From the NCBI GenBank assembly GCA_035771165.1, contig JAWNZC010000216.1, forward strand, positions 2,007,501-2,071,500: 64,000 nucleotides of DNA, read 5' to 3'. The position numbers and the translations under genes are program-made. This document shows, one piece after another, positions 31,691 to 41,266 of this stretch. The notes beneath the pieces are model-generated. The model saw only the letters and a program-made list of their open reading frames with translations. It was not told where the DNA came from and made no database searches. Origin of the DNA: Paragorgia papillata (lineage: Eukaryota > Cnidaria > Anthozoa > Scleralcyonacea > Coralliidae). The number at the start of each line of letters is the position of its first letter. The first letter of the stretch is position 1.

Positions 31691-32115
31691 CAAGCTCAAA
31701 TACTCAGAAAATGTTTCTGAGCCCCAGACAAGGATCAAATCTTCAACCTTCTAATGACCAGTTAGACGCTCTAACCATTGAGCTACTGAGGCTCAGATGG
31801 AGAGCTAAGGTTGTAAATTCATAGTCATATGTGCTTCCTAAGTGGTAGCAACCTTATTGCTTTCCATCTCAGCCGATTTGAACCCTGTCTGGGGCTCAGA
31901 AATCTTTTTTTGAGTATTTGAGCTTGATGAACGTCTACCAAACGTCTGTTCCATTACACCAAGCTCACAAACGTACCACATGCACTACATGTATACGTAC
32001 AACTTATCATTTTAACTACATCTCATATGCAAACGCTACCACTTAGGAAGCACATGCATGACTATGAATTTACAACCTTAGCTCTCCATCTCAATGGTTA
32101 GAGCGACTAACTGGT
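31683..32115. mobile_element. Inverted pair of tRNA-SINE-related segments
   Basis: CATCAAGCTCAAATACTCA with GAGCCCCAGACA is mirrored by TGTCTGGGGCTC with TGAGTATTTGAGCTTGATG (about 31686-31930). GGAGAGCTAAGGTTGTAAAT through AGGAAGC to TGGTAGC (about 31800-31848) is mirrored at about 32036-32088. TAGCTCAATGGTTAGAGCGT (minus strand, about 31765-31785) is a tRNA D-arm. Confidence 0.6.
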
Positions 32116-32129
32116 CATTATAGAAGGTT

Positions 32130-32197
32130 CAATTCAATTCAATTCAATTCAATTCAATTCAATTCAATTCAATTCAATTCAATTCAATTCAATTCAA
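32130..32197 (+). repeat. (CAATT)n microsatellite
   Basis: About 13 uninterrupted CAATT units, the same unit as in the 27939-28316 satellite. Confidence 0.95.
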
Positions 32198-32740
32198 AGG
32201 TCTTCAAAGGTAACATATCCTATGTTACACTGAGAAAAGTTCAAGGTATTTAAAGCATCATATTATATTTAAAATGTACTTGGTTGATAAAAGTGTTAAT
32301 AAAACGGCAAGTGTTATGTTTGGGCGTTGACTTGACTTATTTCTTAACTTGTATTTCGTTAGTTTAACTTGTGGCATTAGACGATAAGGTGGATGATTAC
32401 TCAGCCTGGATACTTTCTTGATAATATTTTTATCTTGGTTTTCCATAAGGTTGCGTATACCATCACACGTTTCGAAGTATATCTGCGTTTATGGCAATGA
32501 TCTAAGAAGCACTTGTTGTCAATTCAGAATCAGCTGCGCCATATATTGATAGGCCATAAGTAATGTTAGGTAACACAATGCTGTTAAAAAGATGGTCAAT
32601 TTCTGTTTGGCTACAACCTTCCTTACGTAATACTCTTAGTATATAAAGACCTCTGTTTGCCTTAACTAACTTATTTTTTACATGAGAGGTAAACCTACAA
32701 TCATGCTGAAAGGTAACACCTAGTATAGGAAGAGCTTCGC
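32198..32740. other. Reverse-transcriptase-like remnant (weak)
   Basis: On the minus strand (about 32502-32735) a frame reads [20 protein letters not shown], then RGLYILRVLRKEGCSQTEID and LFNSIVLPNITYGLSIYGAA. This matches the C-terminal region downstream of the reverse transcriptase in non-LTR (LINE) elements (LGV.., H..., L.....R.G, ..Y.S.V.P...YG...WG). It is interrupted on its 5' side by the GGGAGA satellite. A LINE 3' relic is plausible. Confidence 0.5.
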
Positions 32741-32741
32741 A

Positions 32742-32965
32742 TTGTGGAATGAGGGAGAGGGAGAGGGAGAGGGAGAGGGAGAGGGAGAGGGAGAGGGAGA
32801 GGGAGAGGGAGAGGGAGAGGGAGAGGGAGAGGGAGAGGGAGAGGGAGAGGGAGAGGGAGAGGGAGAGGGAGAGGGAGAGGGAGAGGGAGAGGGAGAGGGA
32901 GAGGGAGAGGGAGAGGGAGAGGGAGAGGGAGAGGGAGAGGGAGAGGGAGAGAGAGAGAGGGAGAT
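32742..32965 (+). repeat. (GAGGGA)n hexanucleotide microsatellite
   Basis: About 35 perfect hexamer units ending in GA dinucleotides; almost no interruptions, so probably young. It adjoins the LINE-like relic. Confidence 0.97.
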
Positions 32966-33079
32966 GTATGAAGCAGTATGAATAGATTTTTGTTTTAAAA
33001 GGGAAATCATAAATAATTATAATATATAAAACAGTTAAGAGAGATTTGGTCGGTTTTTGTAAATAATTTTGTGTTTTAC

Positions 33080-33405
33080 GTTGCAAACATCCAATAAAAA
33101 GTCGCCCACTGTCGGCGATTGATGTTTCCATTAACTTTTGTCGCATCGGCGACTGTTGTAATTGTTGTAGAAGTTAAACCTGATTCAACCTCTACAACAG
33201 TCGCCGACGACTGTCGCCGATTGAATTACAACAAGCGTTTGCATTAAGTTGTAAGACTTGATCGATGATAGTCGCCGACTGAATTACAACAATTACAACG
33301 GAAACCAGGCTCTTTCCTGTCCGAATCGGTCTTTAGTATTTTATTCTGGCTATTCACCTCTGGGGAAGCCCTCGGACAGGAATGAGTTATAGACTATATC
33401 TCTAA
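33080..33405. repeat. TIR fragment (GTCGGCGA motifs) plus one family-Z unit
   Basis: About 33100-33300 has several direct and inverted GTCGGCGA/TCGCCGAC motifs around TTGTAATTGTTGTAG. About 33308-33405 is one family-Z unit (CTTTCCTGTCCGAAT.. GGACAGGAATGAGTT). Confidence 0.6.
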
Positions 33406-34004
33406 GAAAACGAATTTGAAAACAACTAGACATCTGGATAATAATTGTGTTTAATTAATATCAGAAAACAAATTTCCGTACTAATTATTATCGTTACGAA
33501 ATTGTATTTAATGTTTAACGAAACAGAAACCACTCTTCTGATAAATTTAACATCAAATCGACTTCTTCAAAAAACTAAACTATATTCAGGTAATAAATAA
33601 AATAAAATTCAAAATACTTTCTCGATTTTTGGGATTTTATTAAATCACAAGGTTTTGTTTTCTTTAGTGTCGTTAAAACACGAATCGACACCGATCGAAT
33701 TATGCAGCAGGTGCAAGGAATATAAACAATGTTCTATAAATAACAGTGGAGCTCGTTTAAACACTCGAGTTGAATGACAAACGAATCTCTGAGAGAGACA
33801 GAGAGATAGCGCCATTAAACGGTCTAAGTGATTTATACCATTGTCTTGTCAAACAACGATTAAAGATAAATTGTGTCAAGAAACTTAGGGGGCTTTCAAT
33901 TTACACGGTTAGACCGGTCAGTCCGGTTAAATGGAACACGATTCGTTTGAGGCCTGTAATATATATATATAAGTGAGTTTTGGTTATATATATATATATA
34001 TATT
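33406..34004. other. Intergenic, nothing recognised
   Basis: AT-rich DNA with a (TA)n run at about 33958-34000. No coding evidence. Confidence 0.4.
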
Positions 34005-34288
34005 TCTAAAATTCATTAATAATTCATGAGGAAAACACAAAGAAAAATCATGAGCGTATCGGATCTATATATGTGATATAGACTCGCTCTAAGTTTCTCG
34101 CTGGTTTTTAACGGCTGAGATAAGCTTAATTTTCAAAATTACTACGCTAATGAACGTATGAAGTGATTCTTTTTAGAAGCCATTTAAAAACCTTGCAGTA
34201 CGGGCTTTATCGGCTCTAAAACACTCGGCTATCGCCTCGTGTTTTATATCCGATAAAGCCCTCCTGCGCGGTTTATAAATATTACTTA
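34005..34288. mobile_element. Family-D MITE, full-length copy 1
   Basis: About 280 bp, from CTAAAATTCATTAATAATTC to GCGCGGTTTATAAAT. Nearly identical to 43766-44041 (I noted only a couple of differences). Contains the hairpin CTCGGCTATCGCCTCGTG and GGCTTTATCGG with inverse CCGATAAAGCC. Confidence 0.8.
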
Positions 34289-35890
34289 AATTAATTAATC
34301 CATTTGCTTTGGATGTTTTAACAGGTCTTCTATATGTGTATGGATAAACATTCAAAGTCTAATTCCTTTCGTCTTGCATGGGAATATACTTGACGACTTT
34401 TCAACGTTTTCAAGTTCATCATTGGAACATTAATTGGCTGCGACAGCATTAAGCAACGCCGAATCACCCTCAGGGTTGCTGGACCACGCCTGGCGCAAAA
34501 AAAAACCCAGCATTGCGAGAGATATAACGAAAATTCTGCCAATACCTGGAAACCAACTTGTGAAGTAGTATTCGTCAGTTTTTTTCCTTAGTTACTGTTA
34601 AGTTTTCAGTGTCGAGTGGACCAAAGAAAAGAGATTAGCATATCTAACGATCGACATTGCCTGTGACCGTTTTTGTTAAGTGTAGTTTTGGCATCCACCT
34701 GCTAAATTTACGACTTTGAAAGACATTTCTGAGTAGGACTGTGTCTCAGATTAATTAACATTGTGAGTCTAATTAGACGAACAATTTAACAGCAACCCAC
34801 GATCAATTTTACCTCGAGTTTTGAGGAGTACAACGCGTTGCTAAAAGCTCACAAATCTTCCACATTTGAAAAGACATCAGTCTGAGATAAACTGTATCTG
34901 TATTATTCACTCTAATTACAGCAACAATTCAACAACAATCTACGATCAATTTTCCAGCGAGTTTTGAGAAACAACAACGCGTGTACTAAAACTCTACCAA
35001 ATCTTCGTCGTTTGGGATACAGTATATCCGAAAATCAACCTCTACCCATCGTCTTGTCCTTGATCTTTCAGTAACCACCGAAACCAAACTGACAACAACG
35101 ATTTATTCCATCACTGTGTGCCTGTTTTAGTAGTTACCCTGAAGTATTGTCCCATTTCTCACACTATTTACAACATTAGCAGGACAAATCAAATTGACAG
35201 CGTCGTCTATACACCTATACGCACATTGAAGAAACCTGGGTTTTCAGCAGCCTGGAATTAATGAATAATCATTTGTCTTATACGAAAAGCAGTGCTACAT
35301 AATCTTTCGTATAAACAACGGATTATTTTTTCTCCAACTGGATCTTCCTCTGTGCAGTGTCCTTGGAATTCAGCAATCATAAATATTTCATCAATAGCAG
35401 AATATTTTCCGTCGAGTTGGATATCTCCTTTGGCCTTTTAATTCAACAATCGTAAATTCTTGGACAACGCGTTATTTTTCGTCGAATTGGATCTCTCTTT
35501 TGGCATTTCAATTTATCAATCGTAAATCCTATAAATATCTGATATTTTTTCGTCGAATTGGATTGTTCAACTTTGTCGTTTCAATTTATCAATCATAAAT
35601 TCTTGGATAACAAGTTATTTCTCGTCGAATTGGACCCTTATTCGTCCTTTCATTTCATTAATCATCAATTTGTGGAAAACCAGTTCGTTTTTCGTTGATT
35701 TAAATTTGTTTTCCCTAATTCGCCTTGGTTTGCGGTATAGTCATCAATTCGTTAAGAACAAGTTGTTTCTTCAAACTCTATTGGATAAACCATCGTCTCC
35801 GATTTTGCTGAACGAATTAAAATTTGTGAATAAATCGCTTGGATAAATCTTTGTGAAGATTTCGTGAAAACTGGTCTTGTTTTTTTCACA
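34289..35890. other. Upstream region of the GPCR gene with degenerate tandem repeat
   Basis: From about 35320 to 35720 a degenerate repeat of about 70-80 bp recurs (TTTCGTCGAATTGGATCTCT, TTTCAATTTATCAATCGTAAAT). It may include 5' UTR. No promoter element is recognisable. Confidence 0.5.
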
Positions 35891-35892
35891 GG
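35881..35892 (+). promoter_or_regulatory. Probable 3' splice site in GPCR 5' UTR
   Basis: A pyrimidine tract (CTTGTTTTTTTCACAG) ends at about 35891, 24 bases before the GPCR start codon, suggesting an upstream non-coding exon. Confidence 0.4.
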
Positions 35893-35903
35893 TTAACTTT
35901 TCT

Positions 35904-35927
35904 ATGCAATTTTTATGGGTTCTTTAG
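35904..35927 (+). CDS. Upstream ORF overlapping the GPCR start
   Basis: ATG at 35904, seven codons (MQFLWVL) and TAG at 35925-35927. It overlaps the GPCR ATG (35915) in another frame, so initiation here would exclude the main frame for that scanning ribosome. A regulatory role is an inference. Confidence 0.35.
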   Translation: MQFLWVL

Positions 35928-36883
35928 CTGTTATAGTAATCGAAACATTATTTCTGACGCTTATTTGTATTGGCGCTTTCACTGGTAACATAATGCTGTT
36001 CATTCTAGTAGCTAAGACCCCAGCTCTTCAGACTAAAGGGAATATATTCATCCTAAACCTAGCCGTAGCCGATCTCCTCGTTGCTGTCGTCAACATGCCT
36101 ATAACCATAGTAACAGTGATATCCGAGGACTGGGAACTAGGCAGAGAGGTGTGTATGGCATCGGGCTTTTTTACCCTCTTAACATTCGTAGCTTCGTGTA
36201 TGGCTCTGTCCATGATAAGCGTTAATAGATACCACGCTATTGTACACTGGACCAAGTACCACGGAAAATACACGCCTTGGAGGTGCGCGTTGTATATCGG
36301 GATAGTTTGGGGCGTGACCATCGGACTTTCACTCCCCCCCTTCTTCGGCTGGGCAAAGTTCGACTTCGATCCAGGCCAAAGTTATTGTTTCGCGGAATGG
36401 ACAGCGAGTAAATCCTATACTATATTCATGATCGCGGCCTGCCTAATCGGACCCCTTTCTATTATGACTTATTGTTACATGAAAATACTCAGATTTAAGA
36501 AAGATAGCGGAAGGCGAGTCTTGGCGAACGCGCAGATTGGAACAGAGGTGACGATGCATTCGTTAAATGCTACCACTAATGGAAGCCTCCAGCAATCTAC
36601 CGCGACATCACGCACGGAACGAAAACTTACTCGTACAATCATGAGCTTAATTGTCGTATTTGGTTTATGTTGGTCACCGTTTGCGATCATAATGCTGATT
36701 CAGGTCTTCTCTGGCGCTCAGGTCCCACGTTGGCTTGACTTCGGCTCCCTTGTACTGGGCTATATGAATAGTTTTTTTAATGTATTTGTTTATAATGCGA
36801 CCAACAGAAGTATTAAACAAGGATATAGAAAATTACTTTGCTGTATACCAAACCAAGTTGACGTGGGTTCGTCATCTACGTAA
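35915..36883 (+). CDS. Melatonin-receptor-like rhodopsin-family GPCR (322 aa)
   Basis: Seven hydrophobic helices in one uninterrupted exon. Landmarks: N25 in TM1 (TGNIML); LNLAVADLL with D53 in TM2; C80 and C158 for the TM3-ECL2 disulfide; NRY (104-106) where most receptors have D/ERY; CWSP (252-255) in TM6; NVFVY (289-293) in TM7, where NPxxY has lost its proline. Vertebrate melatonin receptors also have NRY and NAxxY, and the TM6-TM7 stretch (VPRWLDFGSLVLGYMNSFFN) resembles them. The opsin-type lysine is absent (Tyr283 at 7.43), so it is not an opsin. The N-terminus is short with no glycosylation site; the C-tail has CC (possible palmitoylation) and a Ser-rich end. The ligand is unknown; invertebrate melatonin-like receptors are a broad expansion, so 'melatonin receptor' is not claimed. 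Confidence 0.85.
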   Translation: MGSLAVIVIETLFLTLICIGAFTGNIMLFILVAKTPALQTKGNIFILNLAVADLLVAVVNMPITIVTVISEDWELGREVCMASGFFTLLTFVASCMALSMISVNRYHAIVHWTKYHGKYTPWRCALYIGIVWGVTIGLSLPPFFGWAKFDFDPGQSYCFAEWTASKSYTIFMIAACLIGPLSIMTYCYMKILRFKKDSGRRVLANAQIGTEVTMHSLNATTNGSLQQSTATSRTERKLTRTIMSLIVVFGLCWSPFAIIMLIQVFSGAQVPRWLDFGSLVLGYMNSFFNVFVYNATNRSIKQGYRKLLCCIPNQVDVGSSST

Positions 36884-36904
36884 TACTAATATAATATGCA
36901 CGTA

Positions 36905-37581
36905 AAAATCTCACAGTGTAGAGTGTTGTTTTTTTTCACAGTCTGACGTTTCAAACACCTAGCTCTTCATCAGAGTAAAAACTAGAGTGCTGTGTAGGCA
37001 GTGTTTTAGATAGAGCAAAGTGAAAAGATGGTAAACTGCTGAAATAGTTTTGATAACGAAATACTGATGTTTCAAGCAGAGCTCTTCATCAGAGTAAAAA
37101 GTAGAGTGCTGTGTAGGCAGTGTTTTAGATAGAGCAAAGTGAAAAGATGGTAAACTGCTGAGAATAGTTTTAATAACGAAATACTGACGTTTCAAGCAGA
37201 GCCCTTTATCAGAGTAAAAAAGTAGAGTGTTGCGTAGGCAGTGTTTTAGATAGAGCAAAGCGAAAAGATGGTGAACTGCTGAAAATAGTTTTGATAGCGA
37301 AATAGTGACGTTTTAAGCAGAGCGCTTTATCAGAGTAAAAAAGTAGAGTGTTATGTAAGCACTCAGTGTTTTAGATAGAGCAAAGTGAAAAGATGGTAAA
37401 CTGCTGAGAATAGTTTTGATAACGAAATACTGACGTTTCAAGCAGAGTCCTTCATCAGAGTAAAAACTAGAGTGTTGTGTAGGCAGTGTTTTAGATAGAG
37501 CAAAGTGAAAAGATGGTAAACTGCTGAGATTAGTTTTGGTAACGAAATAATGACGTTTCAAGCAGAGCCCTTCATCAGAGT
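36905..37581 (-). repeat. 120-bp hammerhead-like array, array 3
   Basis: Six minus-strand units at about 120-bp spacing, starting about 25 bp after the GPCR stop. Cores are intact or nearly so at about 36941-36976, 37428-37462 and 37550-37583. Others have CTGATAA (37186, 37307) or GAAACATC (37066). No poly(A) signal for the GPCR is visible before the array. Confidence 0.85.
37428..37462 (-). ncRNA. Candidate hammerhead ribozyme
   Basis: Minus strand: TACT, CTGATGA, AGGACTCTGCTT, GAAAC, GTC, AGTA; core and stem I intact. Confidence 0.45.
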
Positions 37582-38115
37582 AACCTGTGACAGACTTGTT
37601 GATCACAACAACTTGTTACAAACAATGCCACAGCAAGTTGTTGGAACAACCTGTGACAGACTTGTTGATCACAACAACTTGTTACAAACAATGCCACAGC
37701 AAGTTGTTGGCACAACCTGTGACAGACTTGTTGATCACAACAACTTGTTACAAACAATGACACAGCAAGTTGTTGGAACAACCTGTGACAGACTTGTTGA
37801 TCACAACAACTTGCTACAAACAATGCCACAGCAAGTTGTTGGCACAACCTGTGACAGACTTGTTGATCACAACAACTTGTTACAAACAATGACACAGCAA
37901 GTTGTTGGAACAACCTGTGACAGACTTGTTGATCACAACAACTTGTTACAAACAATGCCATAGCAAGTTGTTGGAACAATCTGTGACAGACTTGTTGATG
38001 ACAACAACTTGTTACAAACAATGCCATAGCAAGTTGTTGGAACAACCTGTGACAGACTTGTTGATCACAGCAACTTGTAACAAACAATGCCACAGCAAGT
38101 TGTTGGAACAACCTG
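37582..38115 (+). repeat. 66-bp tandem repeat, eight copies
   Basis: Unit CCTGTGACAGACTTGTTGAT ... GCAAGTTGTTGGAACAA, 66 bp, so both strands stay open (22-residue repeat TCDRLVDHNNLL...; antisense VCHRLFQQLAVALFV). Units are internally palindromic (CAACTTGTTG, TTGATCAACA-like). It follows directly after the last hammerhead-like unit. Confidence 0.92.
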
Positions 38116-38402
38116 TGATGTCATCATTTGGTGTGATGTCATCATTTGGTGTGATGTCATCATTTGGTGTGATGTCATCATTTGGTGTGATGTCATCATT
38201 TGGTATGATGTCATCATTTAGTGTGACATCATCATTTAGTGTGACATCATCACTTGGTATGATATCATTACTTGGTGTGATGTCATCATTACTTGGTATG
38301 ATGTCATCACTTGGTGTGATGTCATCACTTGGTGTGATATCATGACTTGGTGTGATGTCATGACTTGGTGTGATGTCATGACTTGGTGTGATGTCATCAT
38401 TT
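38116..38402 (+). repeat. 18-bp tandem repeat (TTTGGTGTGATGTCATCA)n, array a
   Basis: About 15 units with variants (TTTAGTGTGACATCATCA, CTTGGTGTGATGTCATGA). Confidence 0.93.
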
Positions 38403-38591
38403 CACAATCGGAAATCACATAGAAAATTGGCCACGTTCATGGGGCAGTTCGCAGTCCACATGCATGCTGGCTCAAGTGAGTTGTTGGCCGTGTATTGATG
38501 ACGTTTACACACAAGATATTCATTCTACGCATGCGTAGCTAATACAGGTCAGCCTGTATTTCACGAGCCTCGACAGCCACCATTTCTGGTC

Positions 38592-38680
38592 GTGAGTGTG
38601 ATGTGATCACTTGGTGTGATGTCATCATTTGGTGTGATGTCATCATTTGGTGTGATGTCATCACTTGGTGTGTCCCCATT
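38592..38680 (+). repeat. 18-bp tandem repeat, array b
   Basis: About four more copies of GGTGTGATGTCATCA units, separated from array a by about 190 bp of unrelated sequence. Confidence 0.9.
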
Positions 38681-38719
38681 TTGACTGAAAATTTCAAAGT
38701 TTTGATGTTTGACAGACCA

Positions 38720-39005
38720 AATACTGCCATTTGCAAGCCACCATTAGGCTTGTGATTTTCTTCATGTTTGTTTACGTTTGAAAGTTCCACTGAAGTTTCA
38801 CCAGAAAACGTTGAACATTTAAAAACAAATCAATCAACTTGCTGCGTCATTTCAAAGAAACCTGTCAAAATGACACTGCAAAATGATTTATTTGTTTCTA
38901 AACGTTCAACGTTTTCTGGTGAAACCGGCAACTTTCAAACATAAACAAACATGAAAAAATCGCAAGCCTATTAAACAGTAGCTTGCATTTGGGAGTAATG
39001 ATAAC
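38720..39005. mobile_element. TIR element
   Basis: TTGCAAGCCACCATTAGGCT with CATGTTTGTTTACGTTTGAA and GTTTCACCAGAAAACGTTGA at left are mirrored at right (TCAACGTTTTCTGGTGAAAC, AAACATAAACAAACATG, GCAAGCCTATTAAACAGTAG). Confidence 0.7.
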
Positions 39006-39470
39006 AATCCTTTATGTTTATCAAGGCTTACCGCTCAGCTTAAGAATAGATGAAAAACCTAAAGAATCTCGTCTTGTGGGAGGAGGGTGTATTATTTGTC
39101 ATAATATGTTTGACTTTCCTTCTACACTTTGCCTGCTAAAAAACTAGTATTCTAAGCTGAATTTCGCTAGAATCTTATTATAAACAAATTGGTTTACCTT
39201 TTAACATTTTTGTTGTTTCTTTAAGGCTTTTCTTGACCAAATTTTAACATCTTTTTGGCTTCAAAACTTCGACTCATTTCAGCACGTGTTTTGGATGGAT
39301 TTTAAATAATAACCCTTGTTGTACTTCATGACATATTCACCAACATGTTTTGGTACCCAGGCTCCACACTGACGTTTGCAGACGTAACTTTCATAAAGGC
39401 CTTCACTTTAATTATAGCCTGCGAGCAGGCTACTTTAAATATTCTTTTAATTTATTATAATTTATGTGTA
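39006..39470. other. Intergenic, nothing recognised
   Basis: No supported feature apart from TGGTACCCAGGCTCCA at about 39352, an element-end motif seen elsewhere. Confidence 0.4.
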
Positions 39471-39471
39471 T

Positions 39472-39562
39472 CTAAATGAGCCTTTCTGGCCTCGTTATGA
39501 AGCAAAGATTCTTTTGAATTGCAGACTCACAAACGAGGCCAGAAAGGCTTATTAAGATGCAC
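39472..39562. mobile_element. Short hairpin (GAGCCTTTCTGGCCTCG arms)
   Basis: ATGAGCCTTTCTGGCCTCGT at about 39477-39496 and inverse ACGAGGCCAGAAAGGCT at about 39533-39549, with a 36-bp loop. Confidence 0.6.
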
Positions 39563-39564
39563 AT

Positions 39565-39893
39565 GAGTAATGAGTAATGATTTATTTAACGTCGTAAGCA
39601 CAAGATGTGATCGCCCAATCATCCGAGCCAGAGGCTCATGTTAAAGTGCACGACATAAGCTAAGACCTAACGTGTTGATTTTACGGAGGGAGGAAAACCG
39701 CAGAACCCTGCGAAAAACTCTCGAAGCACAGGAGAGACCAACTAAACTCTACTCACATGAAATTCAAGTTCGAGAACAGGGTTATTCCCAGACGGTCACC
39801 CATCCAAGTACTAACCCCGTCCAACTGGGCTTAACTACAGCGGTGAGAGGCAGCGCCCTAACAGCACACGCCACCCGTGAATATTCAAATTAG
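39565..39893 (-). mobile_element. 5S-rRNA-derived SINE, minus strand
   Basis: On the minus strand the head contains the 3' half of 5S rRNA (GTAGTTAAGCCCAGTTGGAC, GTTAGTACTTGGATGGGTGA, CCGTCTGGGAATA; about 39780-39860), then a body with CAGGGTTCTGCGGTTTTCCT (about 39690-39710) and a simple tail (ATTACTCATTACTC, about 39565-39580). This is SINE3-type organisation. The central core resembles that of the tRNA-headed SINE at 28505. Confidence 0.75.
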
Positions 39894-39954
39894 TCGCTAT
39901 TATGAAAGTGGTCTCTACTCTCTAGCTAGAGTAGGTTACCTTCGAATGCCTTCT

Positions 39955-40090
39955 GTGACGAAGGGCCTTCGCTCGAAACGTTAGACTCCCACGGTCTATG
40001 TTTCGGCAGTATATCTAACCTTACTTTATTTCGATTGTTCTTTCAACACTGCCTACGCAGCATGCTACTTTTATTTCACTATATGACAGT
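39955..40090 (+). repeat. Family-B repeat unit
   Basis: GTGACGAAGGGCCTTCGCTC, GAAACGTTAGACTCCC, TTTCGGCAGTATATC, CACTGCCTACGCAGCATGCT. Confidence 0.75.
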
Positions 40091-40246
40091 TCTGTTGTGT
40101 CTGTTTATATCGTTGCTAAGCGACATACCGGAGTCTTTGTGATAATATTGAATAAGTAGTTATATGTTGAAACACATATCGATATTTTAAAGATTCTAAC
40201 TAAATGCTTAAAAAGTCGGCAAGGGCCACCTTGAAGCAAAAAAAAA

Positions 40247-40575
40247 AACGTTTACACGATGCCGGTACAATTTGAAAACGGAACAAAATCATGCCGGTGT
40301 GTAATTACAGGCCAAAAAGTCTTGCGTTTACACGGTGCCGGTATAATATAATGACGGATTAGCATGTGACTATTCTCTTCCGATGAGAATTGAGAAGACT
40401 TTGTGAATACTGTTCACCGTCATCAAATTGTTACGGCACGGGCGTTTACACGGAAACCGTCTTCATTTTGTGCCGTTTTCATGTAATTTTTGTGCCGGTA
40501 TCGTGTAAACGCAAGGCCTAAACGGCATGATTTTGTTCCGTTTTCAAATTGTACCGGCATCGTGTAAACGGGATC
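40247..40575. mobile_element. Hairpin MITE (CGTTTACACGATGCCGGTAC ends)
   Basis: CGTTTACACGATGCCGGTAC, AATTTGAAAACGGAACAAAA and TCATGCCG at left are mirrored exactly at right (CGGCATGATTTTGTTCCGTT ... GTACCGGCATCGTGTAAACG). Similar motifs occur in the 57049 element. Confidence 0.75.
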
Positions 40576-40589
40576 TAAACCTCTAGACT

Positions 40590-40695
40590 AAAGCTAACTT
40601 AAATCGAAATATAGTAACTTAGGTTAGATATACTGCCGAAACAGAGAACGTAGGAATCTAACGTTTCGAGCGAAGGCCCTTCGTCAGAGCTAACT
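40590..40695 (-). repeat. Family-B repeat unit, inverted
   Basis: Minus-strand unit (CTGACGAAGGGCCTTCGCTC.. GAAACGTTAGATTCC). Together with 39955-40090 it brackets the 40247 MITE. Confidence 0.7.
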
Positions 40696-41169
40696 TAGAT
40701 TTAATTATACATAATTATGTTCAACAAAAAGCGCGCTGGCAAAATTTGTCACGAAACAACAGATAATTGAAAAAAACACATTGTTTAACCCTAAACGTTT
40801 CTTTTATTGTTAAAACTCTCTAAAAGTACATAAAAATTATTTTCAAATAACGTTCAAAAACATTTTTTATATGACGTCATTTGGCTTTAAAATGTAAATA
40901 GATAGGTGTTTCTGATTGGTGCAAACAGCGCGTAGGCGTAGCCAATTACAAAGCGGAAAGAGTTCCTCTGGAAGTTTATAGTGTTCCCACTTCCCACCTT
41001 TGTACCTTTTTCTCGAATTTCAAAGTTTTTCATCGAAATTAAGTCACAGATCGCCGGTTTTTGTAAAACAAATTGGACACCCATCTTTTCTCTGGTATCT
41101 CAAGAGTATTTTGGGCTAAAATTTGGACGAGAGGAGCTGCAGAGGAAAGAAGATTTCGGCATACTTGCA

Positions 41170-41266
41170 ATGGCAACATCAACTAGACGGCAGTCGCTGT
41201 TCGGCAGCGTCCAGCTGATTGCGATATTTCTGATCGTTTTCCAGTTTGATTTTCAAAGAATCTCAG
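41170..41266 (+). CDS. ADAM10: ADAM10 exon 1 (residues 1-32)
   Basis: ATG at 41170, signal peptide; donor TCAG/GTCAGT, phase 1. Confidence 0.85.

Noticed and set aside
37550..38345. 22-residue repeat protein on either strand
   Set aside because: 66-bp tandem repeat; both strands equally open, no start or splice context.
37582..38402. CRISPR-like array
   Set aside because: Direct tandem units with no unique spacers, in an animal genome with no cas genes.
39780..39893. Functional 5S rRNA gene
   Set aside because: Only the 3' half of 5S is recognisable, the 5' half is diverged, and a SINE body with tail follows.
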